From Desulfopila sp. IMCC35006 (GTDB lineage: Bacteria > Desulfobacterota > Desulfobulbia > Desulfobulbales > Desulfocapsaceae), in assembly GCF_005116645.1 (NCBI RefSeq), contig NZ_SWCM01000010.1, forward strand, positions 1 through 64,000: a stretch of 64,000 nucleotides of DNA. The letters run 5' to 3'. The notes below the pieces were generated by a model that saw only the letters and a list, made by a program, of their open reading frames with translations, was not told where the DNA came from and made no database searches. The translations under genes and the position numbers were made by a program. Shown piece after piece: positions 33,950 through 42,480 of the stretch. Within the stretch, counting starts at the first letter, position 1, and each line of letters opens with the position of its first letter.

Positions 33950-34819
33950 ATGAAAAACATCTGTCTTTTCATCTTGTCCCTCATCCTGCCGCTTTGCGCA
34001 TCCCCTGTGGCTGGATATTGCCAATCCCCGCAAACCGTATTGAAAATAGCCATTATTCCACATCGTTCCAATCTGGGGAATGAACAGGCGTACAGTGCAT
34101 TTTTTAGTGAACTGGTGAAAGAAACCGGGATAAGGTTCACATGGCTTGGAAGCAAAACCTATGATGATGTCATCAATAAACTGCATACCGGGGAGGTGGA
34201 TATTGGCTATGTTGGTCCGTTTTCCTATGTGACGGCTCAGGATAGTTTCGGCGTTAAAATCCTTTGCCGGACCATAAGTGAAGGTAAGGAGGAGTTTTAT
34301 CACAGCATAATCGTCACTCGAAAAGATTCCGGCATACAGCGCCTGCAGGATCTGAAAGGGAAGAGTTTTTCATTTACTGACCCTGACTCAACGTCAGGCT
34401 ATCTCTTTCCTCTGGCCCGGTTGATCGCATCGGGGATTTCTCAAGAAGATTTCTCGGAAGTCAGGTTTTTGAAGCGGCATGTAAACTCCTTGCTGGCTGT
34501 ATATAAAGGACATGTCGATGCCGGAGCGACCTCTATCACGTCCTTTAATAAAATAGATGTCAATATGGCGGAGATGCGGATTCTCTGGCAATCAGAACCG
34601 ATTTATCGCGGCTTGTGGGTCGCCCGAAAGGATCTCCCTGAAGAACAGTTCACTAAGATCCAGCAGGCAATGTTGCAGATCAGTGCATCGCCAAAAAGTG
34701 ATGAGATCTTTAAGGAACTGTCAACCAAAGGCTTTAAGGTGGGGAAAGACAGTGACTACGATAATGTTCGTGATGTCATTAAACGGCTGCGGGGAATCAA
34801 GTCGATGACAAATCTGTAG
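33950..34819 (+). CDS. PhnD-like periplasmic substrate-binding protein
   Basis: 289 aa from the ATG at 33950 (MKNICLFILSLILPLC), a typical signal-peptide start; the frame also opens at 33917. It resembles phosphate/phosphite/phosphonate ABC-type binding proteins: IAIIPHRSNLGNE, TGEVDIGYVGPFSYV and KGKSFSFTDPDSTSGYLFPLA are hallmark segments. No ABC ATPase or permease gene is adjacent. The next gene, 37 bp downstream, is a hybrid histidine kinase. A role as a ligand-presenting sensor subunit rather than a transporter is therefore likely, by inference. The ligand is unknown. Confidence 0.85.
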   Translation: MKNICLFILSLILPLCASPVAGYCQSPQTVLKIAIIPHRSNLGNEQAYSAFFSELVKETGIRFTWLGSKTYDDVINKLHTGEVDIGYVGPFSYVTAQDSFGVKILCRTISEGKEEFYHSIIVTRKDSGIQRLQDLKGKSFSFTDPDSTSGYLFPLARLIASGISQEDFSEVRFLKRHVNSLLAVYKGHVDAGATSITSFNKIDVNMAEMRILWQSEPIYRGLWVARKDLPEEQFTKIQQAMLQISASPKSDEIFKELSTKGFKVGKDSDYDNVRDVIKRLRGIKSMTNL

Positions 34820-34856
34820 CAACATTCTCTTTCTGCATAACAAACTTGAGGCTCTC

Positions 34857-37208
34857 TTGATACCCTTTCTGAGTATACGAAAAAAGATCATTTTTTCATT
34901 TCTGGTGCTGATAATTCTGATGGGCAGCGTCTTTGCGGTCACTTCCTATCTTCGTATCATCAAGACAATGCACCACGAAATAGAAAAGCGGGGCATCGAA
35001 GTGTCCAAAACTTTCAGTCAGATGGTCACTCCCTATATCTTCGACTGGGATTATGTCACTATCATCGATAATACCGATGAATTAATCAACAATAGTGACA
35101 TCCGCCAGGTCACCATTCTCGATGTGGATGGCAAACCCTGGCTGACCACGCAGAAGGAGCAGGCCAAGATATCGACGAATACCCCCTTTTACCAGAATAT
35201 TATCAACAATAAGGTTTTGGATTATCGTCAGGTTGAGGTAAGTGGCCATAAATTTTTAGAACTTGTCACTCCCATTACCGCTTTAGGAAAGGTTGTATAT
35301 CTCTTAAAGATCGAGATTTCGCTGAAGAGCATCGAACAGGAAGCCGCCTCGCGCATTCGTGAGGCGATGGGGATCGGCGCGATAATGGTTGTTGTGTCGA
35401 CCATTCTTGGTGGAATCCTTGCCGGATTGCTGACGCGACCACTGGACAATCTGGTGCAGGGTACCAACGAAATTGCCCGAGGGAATCTTTCGCATAGAAT
35501 TGCTGCTACATCGGTAGATGAAATTGGAAAGTTGTCGACATCTTTCAATTTAATGGCCCATACTCTGGAACAGGAGTTATCCGCACGAAAGGAGATAGAA
35601 AAGGATTTACAGGAGCACAAAGCACACCTGGAAAAAACCGTATGGGCGCGTACAACGGAGCTGAGAAGGACCAATATCAGACTTTTGGAAGAGATCGAAG
35701 AACATCAGGAAACAGAAAATGCCCTGCGGGAGAGTGACGAGCGCTACAAGCGGTTTTCGGAGGTCACTATTGATGGAATTGTTTTCCACAATCAGCATGG
35801 CATCATCGATGTAAACGAAACTTTCAGCAAGATATTCGGTTATCTGGCTGAAGATCTGCGAGGAAAAACTCTCGCCGATACACTTCGCCTTCCCAAAGAT
35901 ACCGATATTGTCAGCAATAACTTTATAGAAACCGTCGGGGTGCGAAAGGATGGCATACAAATACATATTGAAATGCGCAGTCGGGTTCTGGAAGACCATG
36001 ACAGCCAGCTCCTGGTGACGTCTGTTCGCAATATAAATGATCGTAAATTACTCGAAACCCGGCTGCAGCAGGCACAGAAAATGGAGTCAATCGGTTTGAT
36101 CGCCGGCGGAGTTGCCCATGATCTGAATAATATTCTCACCGGGATCGTTGGGTATCCCGAATTATTACTGGTAGATCTTCCGCAGGAAAGTCCGCTGCGG
36201 GCACCGCTCGAGATGATAAAAAATTCCGGGATACGGGCATCAGAGGTGGTCTCCGATGTGTTGACGATAGCCAGAGGTGCAGCCAGTGTGCGGGAGCTTG
36301 TCAATCTCAACCATCTTATCCAGGAATATATTTGTTCACCGGAGCACCTGAGAATTGCGCAAAAGCATCCAGGGGTAACAATAGAAACAGAACTTCAGGC
36401 CGATTTGTGGAATATGCACTGCTCGCCAATCCACGCGAGGAAAAGTATGATGAATTTAATCTCCAACGCTGCAGAGGCGATTGGGGATGTTGGCAAAATC
36501 GTCGTTGCCACCAGTAATGAACACATTGATACTCCCGGTAATGGGAAGCAGAACCTTAAAGCGGGCGAATATGTGGTGGTGCGTGTATCTGATTCAGGTC
36601 CCGGTATCTCTGATGAAGACCTGCAGCATATCTTTGACCCATTTTTCAGCAGGAAGAAAATGGGCCCAACCAGCGGTTCCGGTCTGGGGCTCACCATTGT
36701 CTGGAACACTGTCCAGGATCATGAAGGTGCTGTCTTCGTCGAAAACAACACAACCGGGACAACCTTTTGTCTTTATTTCCCTGCAACGCGCGCAAATATT
36801 GAGATGCAGCCAGTGACCGGGCAGCTGAAAGATCTTTATGGCAATGGAGAACGGCTTCTCGTGGTTGACGATGATGCCCAGCAACAGGTAATCTGCAGTC
36901 AGATACTGAAATCCCTTGGCTATGACGTCAATGTTGTCGCTTCAGGAGAGGAAGCGCTCGAATATCTCAAGATGCATACTGCTGATTTATTGATACTCGA
37001 TATGATTTTGGGAAAGGGAATGAACGGTCGGCAAACCTATGCCAGAGTAAAGAAAACGCTTCCCGACCTGAAAGCAATAATCGTCAGTGGCTTCTCTGCG
37101 GACACTGAAGTAAAAGAGGCTCAAAGGCTCGGAGCTGGCCGCTTCGTTAAAAAACCGTATACCATAAGTCAAATTGGTGTAGCGATCAAAGAGACTCTTG
37201 CTGCCTGA
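34857..37208 (+). CDS. Membrane hybrid sensor histidine kinase (HAMP-PAS-kinase-receiver)
   Basis: 783 aa from a TTG start with GAGG upstream (MIPFLSIRKKIIFSFLVL). Two membrane helices (about residues 12-30 and 176-198) enclose a periplasmic domain of about 145 residues. Then follow HAMP (DEIGKLSTSFNLMAHTL), a coiled coil, PAS (about 290-400), NtrB-like HisKA (AGGVAHDLNNILTGIVGY), HATPase (DSGPGISDEDLQHIFDPFF, GSGLGLTIVW) and a receiver with LLILDMILGKGMNG. It is co-transcribed with the PhnD-like protein, which is its likely ligand-sensing partner in the periplasm. The output regulator is not adjacent. Confidence 0.92.
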   Translation: MIPFLSIRKKIIFSFLVLIILMGSVFAVTSYLRIIKTMHHEIEKRGIEVSKTFSQMVTPYIFDWDYVTIIDNTDELINNSDIRQVTILDVDGKPWLTTQKEQAKISTNTPFYQNIINNKVLDYRQVEVSGHKFLELVTPITALGKVVYLLKIEISLKSIEQEAASRIREAMGIGAIMVVVSTILGGILAGLLTRPLDNLVQGTNEIARGNLSHRIAATSVDEIGKLSTSFNLMAHTLEQELSARKEIEKDLQEHKAHLEKTVWARTTELRRTNIRLLEEIEEHQETENALRESDERYKRFSEVTIDGIVFHNQHGIIDVNETFSKIFGYLAEDLRGKTLADTLRLPKDTDIVSNNFIETVGVRKDGIQIHIEMRSRVLEDHDSQLLVTSVRNINDRKLLETRLQQAQKMESIGLIAGGVAHDLNNILTGIVGYPELLLVDLPQESPLRAPLEMIKNSGIRASEVVSDVLTIARGAASVRELVNLNHLIQEYICSPEHLRIAQKHPGVTIETELQADLWNMHCSPIHARKSMMNLISNAAEAIGDVGKIVVATSNEHIDTPGNGKQNLKAGEYVVVRVSDSGPGISDEDLQHIFDPFFSRKKMGPTSGSGLGLTIVWNTVQDHEGAVFVENNTTGTTFCLYFPATRANIEMQPVTGQLKDLYGNGERLLVVDDDAQQQVICSQILKSLGYDVNVVASGEEALEYLKMHTADLLILDMILGKGMNGRQTYARVKKTLPDLKAIIVSGFSADTEVKEAQRLGAGRFVKKPYTISQIGVAIKETLAA

Positions 37209-37287
37209 AAAAGATCGTCCTCACCACCAACTGCAGTGCATCCGACAGTTGTGAAGATTTGGCATAACCTGTCAGGACGGCAGTGAA

Positions 37288-38229
37288 CTACACCTTCCGC
37301 ATTGGTGTACCGGCCTTGAAGGCCCGGATATTTTCCACGGTCTGATCGATAATATTCTGACGAGCCTGTTTACTGGCCCAGGCAATATGGGGCGTGATGA
37401 TCAGGTTGGGGAGTTTTGCCTCAAGGAGCGGATTGGAGGCTCTGGGCGGTTCAACGCTCAGGACATCGACCGCCGCGCCGGCGATTGTTTTGGTCTGCAG
37501 GGCTTGAACCAGTGCTCGCTCATCGACAATGCCGCCGCGGGCACAGTTGATCAAAAATGACGTCGGCTTCATCAGTCCGAGGGCCTGCTCATCTATCAGG
37601 TTCCTCGTCTGCTCGGTAAGCGGGCAATGCAGGCTCAGGACATCGATGTCAGTGAGCATCTCTGCCAGCGGAGGCCGATCGTCCGGGGGATTTCCCGGTC
37701 TCCGGGCAATTACCACCGTCATACCAAAAGCCCGGGCGATTGCAGCGATCCCGCGACCAAGGGTTCCATAACCGACGATTCCCAGTGTTCTGCCTTTTAA
37801 TTCAACGATCGGGTAATCGAGAAAACAGAACTGGGGCGCTGTCTGCCAGCGTCCGGCCAGAACCGCAGTGTGATAGGAAAGCAGGTTGGTATGCAGGGCG
37901 AGCATGAGTGCAAAAACATGCTGCACGACCGAGTCGGTGCCATAGGCCTGGCAGTTGCACACGGTAACTCCCAGCTCGGCCGCTCCGTTGACATCCACGA
38001 CATCAGTGCCGGTGGCAACTATACAGATGAGCCGTACAGATGGTGCCGCTTCAAGATGTTGACGGGTTATGTTAATTTTATTGAGGATGATAATATCAGC
38101 TCCGATAATGCGCTCTGCTATCTGTTCCGGACTGGTGGCGCGAAAAATCTGCAGAGAGCTGCATTCCTGCTCGAGTTTGGTGAGGCTAAAGGTATGAAGG
38201 CCTTCCGCATCCAGAAAAACTGCTTTCAT
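37288..38229 (-). CDS. D-isomer-specific 2-hydroxyacid dehydrogenase
   Basis: 313 aa from the ATG at 38229 (MKAVFLDAEG), which has GGAG 8 bases upstream; the longer frame to 38328 would run into repeat element B and is rejected. The NAD-binding loop is GRTLGIVGYGTLGRGIA. Catalytic Arg lies in NCARGGIVDE, the Glu in VEPP and the His in ITPHIAWAS. It is closest to glycerate/hydroxypyruvate reductases. It reduces a 2-oxoacid with NADH or NADPH in the cytoplasm. It is a single gene, convergent with the hybrid kinase. Confidence 0.9.
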   Translation of the reverse strand: MKAVFLDAEGLHTFSLTKLEQECSSLQIFRATSPEQIAERIIGADIIILNKINITRQHLEAAPSVRLICIVATGTDVVDVNGAAELGVTVCNCQAYGTDSVVQHVFALMLALHTNLLSYHTAVLAGRWQTAPQFCFLDYPIVELKGRTLGIVGYGTLGRGIAAIARAFGMTVVIARRPGNPPDDRPPLAEMLTDIDVLSLHCPLTEQTRNLIDEQALGLMKPTSFLINCARGGIVDERALVQALQTKTIAGAAVDVLSVEPPRASNPLLEAKLPNLIITPHIAWASKQARQNIIDQTVENIRAFKAGTPMRKV

Positions 38230-38305
38230 AATATCGTCTCCGATTGTTGTTTGGTTGTCGGCAACATGGGGCCGCCCCCTGAAAAATTTTCCAGAGTGCA
38301 GCGGA

Positions 38306-38318
38306 ACAAAATAGAATG
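38306..38318. repeat. Left 13-bp direct repeat flanking element B
   Basis: ACAAAATAGAATG, identical to 38486-38498. It is a target-site-duplication candidate. Confidence 0.75.
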
Positions 38319-38319
38319 C

Positions 38320-38485
38320 GATTACCACTAAACATCAGCTTCGAAGGTCCAGAGGGATATGAGGCGCCCTTTTCACGGGACGCCATAAACCAATCCCTGG
38401 GGGCTTGACCGCAGCCATCCAGGCTGCGGAACACCCGTGCAAAGGGCACCTCATCTCCCCATGTAGCTGAAGTTTAGTGGTAGTC
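38320..38485 (+). mobile_element. Inverted-repeat element, copy B (core flipped relative to arms)
   Basis: 166 bp, ends GATTACCACTAAA and TTTAGTGGTAGTC, flanked by identical 13-bp direct repeats. The core and inner hairpin run in the same direction as in copies A and C. The outer arms are exchanged: its left arm carries AAGGTCCAGAGGGATATG, which in A and C is the complement of the right arm, and its right arm complements to ACATGGGG, which in A and C is on the left. It lies between the dehydrogenase and NlpC/P60 genes, in the divergent promoter region of both. Confidence 0.82.
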
Positions 38486-38498
38486 ACAAAATAGAATG
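38486..38498. repeat. Right 13-bp direct repeat flanking element B
   Basis: ACAAAATAGAATG, the partner of 38306-38318. Confidence 0.75.
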
Positions 38499-38649
38499 TT
38501 CGGCTAACCGTGCAATCTATTTTTGGATAAAATGTTCTGTTTGCTTGAATTTATAGCATCTTTTCTATATTATTGGTGGAGGTAAACGTTAGGGGAACGT
38601 CTATTTGCGTAACAATACGTTAAATGTCCATGGAACGGAGACAGACTGC

Positions 38650-39201
38650 ATGAATGACATACCGGTAAAAATGAGGCCGCCGCGCGCACTTCGTCTCAGC
38701 TTTTTGTTGATGGTAATGCTCTCTTTTTGCTGTGTAAGCGGATGTTCGACAAAAAGTACCGTCATGTATACCCCCAATGATGCTTGCAACTCCAGAGACG
38801 GAATAAGTCAGTCGAGAACGGACCAGGATGAAAATGAGGAGATAGCTGAGGCCCTGAAAGAATATTTCACCCGCTGGCAGGGGACCCGGTATCGTTATGG
38901 TGGACTTTCCCACGACGGTGTGGATTGTTCCGGACTCACATTGATTACATATAAGGAACTCTTCGGCAAGAATCTGCCAAGGACAGTCAGGGAGCAGGTA
39001 AAAAAAGGCAAAATAATCGCAAAAGATTCATTGCAGGCAGGAGATCTGATTTTTTTTAAGACGGGAATTTTCCAGAAACATGTCGGTATATATCTGGAGG
39101 ACGACCTTTTTATTCATGCTTCCGGCTCAAAGGGCGTCACTATTTCCAGCCTGAATAATGAGTACTGGCAGAAGAGATACTGGCAGGCTCAACGCTTATA
39201 A
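38650..39201 (+). CDS. NlpC/P60-family lipoprotein (cell-wall peptidase)
   Basis: 183 aa from the ATG at 38650 (MNDIPVKMRPPR), which has GGAG 9 bases upstream. The lipobox is VSGC, followed by STKSTV. The NlpC/P60 catalytic domain has the Cys in GVDCSGLT, the His in FQKHVGIYL and a third polar site at FIHASGSKGV; GTRYRYGG precedes the Cys as usual. It probably cuts the peptide stems of peptidoglycan (gamma-D-Glu-diaminopimelate bonds) from the outer membrane, like Spr/NlpC. It is a single gene. Confidence 0.92.
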   Translation: MNDIPVKMRPPRALRLSFLLMVMLSFCCVSGCSTKSTVMYTPNDACNSRDGISQSRTDQDENEEIAEALKEYFTRWQGTRYRYGGLSHDGVDCSGLTLITYKELFGKNLPRTVREQVKKGKIIAKDSLQAGDLIFFKTGIFQKHVGIYLEDDLFIHASGSKGVTISSLNNEYWQKRYWQAQRL

Positions 39202-39534
39202 CGGCAGACGGTCTCAACATCCTTTACGTGATTATTCCATCATCCAGGCGGCTCGCCACAAAAGATCAGCACAACATCTCCGGTAGCCTTCGCCAAAGTC
39301 GGCCGGTTTTCTTGTTTCTGCCTTCTGCAGGATTTTCCTCCCATCGTTTCGAAATAAACTTTTCACGGAGAAGATGCTAACTCCGTAAAACGTGAAATAA
39401 CCGGGGTTCGTTCCTTGGCGGTACATTCCAGTTATTGATGTTGAGAGTATCTGCAGCTCTCTTGTTTTTTTTTGACAGAGTTCTAGGAGTAAGGTACTAA
39501 ATAGGCCGGAAATGAACAGGCTTTTAGGCAACAC
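39202..39534. other. Intergenic region, no gene supported
   Basis: 333 bp. A minus-strand open frame of 100 codons exists but has no recognisable protein features or ribosome-binding site. The region should hold the promoter of the phosphatidyltransferase gene. A Shine-Dalgarno-like AGGAG occurs at about 39485 without a matching long frame. Confidence 0.4.
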
Positions 39535-40881
39535 GTGATATTAGCCAAAATTTATTCCCTTCAGCAAAAGAAGAATATGGAAAGATTACTTGTTATTGCG
39601 TCTGCTGGCTTGATTGGGACAGGCTTTTATTACTGGTTCTCCTCGATGATTCACAGGAAATCCATGCAGGATTTTATCCTGTCAAATCTGTGGTTGATGC
39701 ATCCCAATGCAATTTGTTATTGGCGGTCAGCAATGGCAGTGGTCGCGCTGATCTTTTATTTCTTTTCCAGCTATCAGGAGCTTGGCATAGTAATTTTTAC
39801 CTTCGCGGCAATACTTGACGGGGTAGACGGCATAGTCGCGAGGAATTGTGATATGGTCACTGAATGGGGCGAGTGGCTGGACCCGTTGTGTGATAAGTTG
39901 ACCTATCTGCCTCCCTTGATCGGCTTTGCCTACGCGGGAATTCTCTCGACGAAACTGATCTGGATTCTGGTGGCGGTTGAATTGTTCGGGCAGTTTTTTG
40001 CCAGAAAAATTCTTTCTCTGCTCAGTTTTTCCGTGGCAGCAAACAATTTTGGCAAAATAAAGGCAATTATCTGCTTTGCCCTGGTCATCTTTTGTGCATT
40101 GCTGGAAGAAAATCCCAAGGTGATCAATATGGGTGATGAGGTGCTGACCGCCTGCATTGTCCTCTCGTCAGCCTCGCTCATCTTCAAATTCATTCCCAAC
40201 AGATTGTATGCCGACATCCTTTCGACACTCAATTTTTTTTGCGGCGTCACCAGTCTCTATTTGACCTATAATGGGCGGTTTGCCTGGGCTATTATCATTA
40301 TCATCATCGGCCAGCTGTTCGACCTGTTTGATGGCCGAATGGCCGAAAAACATGGCGGTACCAAATACGGACCGTATCTCGATGACATTGCCGATTTTGT
40401 CAGTTTTGGACTCTCGCCCGCCTATATCATCGTCAGATCGGGCGGCTCGTTTGGCTGGTTCTTCGCCTTGATTTTCTTTAGCGGGGTTGCCTATCGGCTC
40501 ATCCGGTTTGTTACCGTGGATAAAAAACGAACAGACCTGCCCGATGGCATCTTCAACGGCCTGCCCAGTCCCGCGGGTGCCCTGGTTGTTCTTGGTGCGG
40601 CCCTGGTTTTTCCGCCCCAGGTATTATGGGTAATTGCGGCATTGTCGGTTGGCCTGATGGTGAGTCATATCCGTTTTTCCCATTTCGGCCGCGTTGTCTT
40701 AAAGCAGATTCCCCGACCGCTGTTTATTCTGGCGAGTGCAGCCATGGTCATCGCTATCGCCTTTATCCTGAAGACGAAAAGTGTCCAGCTCTTTGGCTAC
40801 CTTATTCTGAGTTCTGTTTGTATCTACATGGTAGTTTGTAGAAAATGGCTGGAGCCGAATCTGCCGCCAACATCAAAATAG
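39535..40881 (+). CDS. Tandem double CDP-alcohol phosphatidyltransferase
   Basis: 448 aa with about twelve to fourteen membrane helices. Two CDP-alcohol phosphotransferase domains are fused. The first has the full signature: D95-GV-DG-IV-AR, then G112, D116 and D120. The second has DLFDGRMAEKHGG, with Glu271 where Arg is normal, followed by G279, D283 and D287 and the serine-synthase-like DFVSFGLSPAY. The family joins CDP-diacylglycerol, or a CDP-polyol, to an alcohol in the membrane. The second half looks like phosphatidylserine synthase. The start is GTG at 39535 or ATG at 39577; neither has a strong ribosome-binding site. Most relatives are single-domain proteins of about 200-250 aa. Confidence 0.88.
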   Translation: MILAKIYSLQQKKNMERLLVIASAGLIGTGFYYWFSSMIHRKSMQDFILSNLWLMHPNAICYWRSAMAVVALIFYFFSSYQELGIVIFTFAAILDGVDGIVARNCDMVTEWGEWLDPLCDKLTYLPPLIGFAYAGILSTKLIWILVAVELFGQFFARKILSLLSFSVAANNFGKIKAIICFALVIFCALLEENPKVINMGDEVLTACIVLSSASLIFKFIPNRLYADILSTLNFFCGVTSLYLTYNGRFAWAIIIIIIGQLFDLFDGRMAEKHGGTKYGPYLDDIADFVSFGLSPAYIIVRSGGSFGWFFALIFFSGVAYRLIRFVTVDKKRTDLPDGIFNGLPSPAGALVVLGAALVFPPQVLWVIAALSVGLMVSHIRFSHFGRVVLKQIPRPLFILASAAMVIAIAFILKTKSVQLFGYLILSSVCIYMVVCRKWLEPNLPPTSK

Positions 40882-41187
40882 AGTGGAAAGCAAACAGACC
40901 TGCCGCAAAGGGTTGATTGTCTGTTTTGTGCCATTCTCAATATCTCTCCTTTTTATTCGCATCGTTTAAATGAATAAAACCTGTCAGGTTTTATTCATAT
41001 AAAATCAAGTAGTTAATTCTGCAGTCCACCGTGTTGTCTTTCTCGCCCGCAAAGAATACCTTGACTAATTGTTTTGGAGAATATAGTTTCCCACAAAACA
41101 ATATTGCCAAAATATTATTGGAAGAAACTTTCGTGACCTAATCAAGAATGCAAAATAAACAGCCGAAAGGCCGCTGATGTAATAACT
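40882..41187. other. Upstream region of the betaine transporter operon
   Basis: 306 bp without a gene. It contains the 29-bp palindrome at 40970-40998 and AT-rich sequence that should hold the promoter of the ABC operon. Confidence 0.5.
40970..40998. promoter_or_regulatory. 29-bp perfect palindrome upstream of the betaine ABC operon
   Basis: Arms ATGAATAAAACCTG and CAGGTTTTATTCAT are perfectly complementary over 14 bp around a single T. The near-absent loop and AT-rich arms fit a dimeric repressor operator better than a terminator, although A-then-T flanks could also serve as a bidirectional terminator for the upstream gene. It lies 190 bp before the ATP-binding-subunit start. Confidence 0.55.
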
Positions 41188-42456
41188 ATGGAAAAAATAG
41201 CCATTAAAAACCTCTTTAAGGTTTTCGGTTCCAACCCTGAAAAAGGGATGGAATTACTGCGAGAGGGAAAGAGTAAAAATGAAATTTATGAACAGACAGG
41301 ACTTACTGTTGGTGTACAGGGGGCCAGTTTTACCGTCAATAAAGGTGAAATTTTTGTCGTTATGGGTCTGTCCGGGTCAGGAAAATCGACTCTTGTGCGT
41401 ATGCTGAACAGGTTGATTGAGCCAACATCTGGCGAGGTGCTGGTGGATGGTGCAGATGTTCTCAAAATGAGCAAGTCAGAGTTGGTGAAGTTTCGTAGAA
41501 GTAAAACCAGCATGGTCTTTCAGTCTTTTGCACTTATGCCGCATCAGAATGTGCTGGAAAATGCGGCCTTTGGTCTTGAGCTTGATGGAATGGAACGGCC
41601 AGACCGGGAAGCAAGGGCCATGGATGCTTTGAAGCAGGTTGGGCTGGAAGGCTGGGAAAATGCTTATCCTGATGAATTAAGTGGCGGCATGCAGCAGCGT
41701 GTCGGCCTGGCCAGAGGCTTGGCCGTTGATCCGGATATCCTGTTGATGGATGAAGCCTTTTCGGCTCTTGATCCCCTTATCAGAACAGAGATGCAGGATG
41801 AACTTTTGAAACTGCAGGATCGACATGAGCGAACCATTATTTTCATCTCCCATGATCTCGATGAGGCTCTGCGCATCGGTGACCGAATCGCCATTATGGA
41901 AGGAGGCCGTGTGGTACAAGTCGGTTCCCCGGAGGAGATTCTGCAGAATCCTGCTGATGATTATGTCCGGGCCTTCTTTCGAGGAGTGGATCCAACCGGA
42001 GTTATTTCCGCCGGCGATATTGTCCGTGATACCCAGCCCACTGTGATCTGGCATACCAAGCAAGGTGGTCCGCGGGCAACACTTGAAATGCTCAATAATC
42101 GAGATCGAGAATTTGCCTATGTTCTTGATTCTGAACGTCGTTTCAATGGTGTCGTTTCCGTTGACTCGCTCCGTGATGCAATCGATAAAGGAAATGGTAA
42201 GAGTAAACTTGAACATGCCTTTCTGTCTGACGCCATATCAGTTCTGGAATCTGAGAGTCTTCAGGATATTCTGCCGCAGGTGGCCTCACATGCCTGGCCT
42301 ATTCCTGTTGTCGATGCCCAGAATGTCTATCGCGGTGTTGTTTCAAAAAACCGCTTCCTACGCACCTTGTACCGGGCTGAAAACGGTGCACATTTCGAGC
42401 AGCAGGCAGTTGAGCATCCGACAAGTAAGTGTTTAAAAAGTCCCGCCTTTCACTAA
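41188..42456 (+). CDS. proV: Glycine betaine/proline ABC transporter, ATP-binding subunit (ProV/OpuAA type)
   Basis: 422 aa. The first 50 residues hold the typical ProV N-terminal segment (KNLFKVFGSNPEKGMELL). Walker A is GLSGSGKST, the signature is LSGGMQQRVGLARGLA and Walker B is ILLMDEAFSALDP. The C-terminal part (from about residue 285) contains two CBS-like modules, used in homologues for ionic-strength sensing. It drives uptake of glycine betaine or related quaternary amines. The next gene encodes the permease; repeat element C (166 bp) lies between them. Confidence 0.93.
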   Translation: MEKIAIKNLFKVFGSNPEKGMELLREGKSKNEIYEQTGLTVGVQGASFTVNKGEIFVVMGLSGSGKSTLVRMLNRLIEPTSGEVLVDGADVLKMSKSELVKFRRSKTSMVFQSFALMPHQNVLENAAFGLELDGMERPDREARAMDALKQVGLEGWENAYPDELSGGMQQRVGLARGLAVDPDILLMDEAFSALDPLIRTEMQDELLKLQDRHERTIIFISHDLDEALRIGDRIAIMEGGRVVQVGSPEEILQNPADDYVRAFFRGVDPTGVISAGDIVRDTQPTVIWHTKQGGPRATLEMLNNRDREFAYVLDSERRFNGVVSVDSLRDAIDKGNGKSKLEHAFLSDAISVLESESLQDILPQVASHAWPIPVVDAQNVYRGVVSKNRFLRTLYRAENGAHFEQQAVEHPTSKCLKSPAFH

Positions 42457-42480
42457 GTTTACCGGGTTTAATAAAATTCA

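Noticed and set aside
38230-38328. N-terminal extension of the 2-hydroxyacid dehydrogenase
   Set aside because: The extra 33 codons run into repeat element B, and the internal ATG at 38229 has a good ribosome-binding site and the normal family start.
39232-39534. Minus-strand 100-codon open frame between the NlpC/P60 and phosphatidyltransferase genes
   Set aside because: No ribosome-binding site, no recognisable domain and odd composition; more likely a chance frame in an intergenic region.
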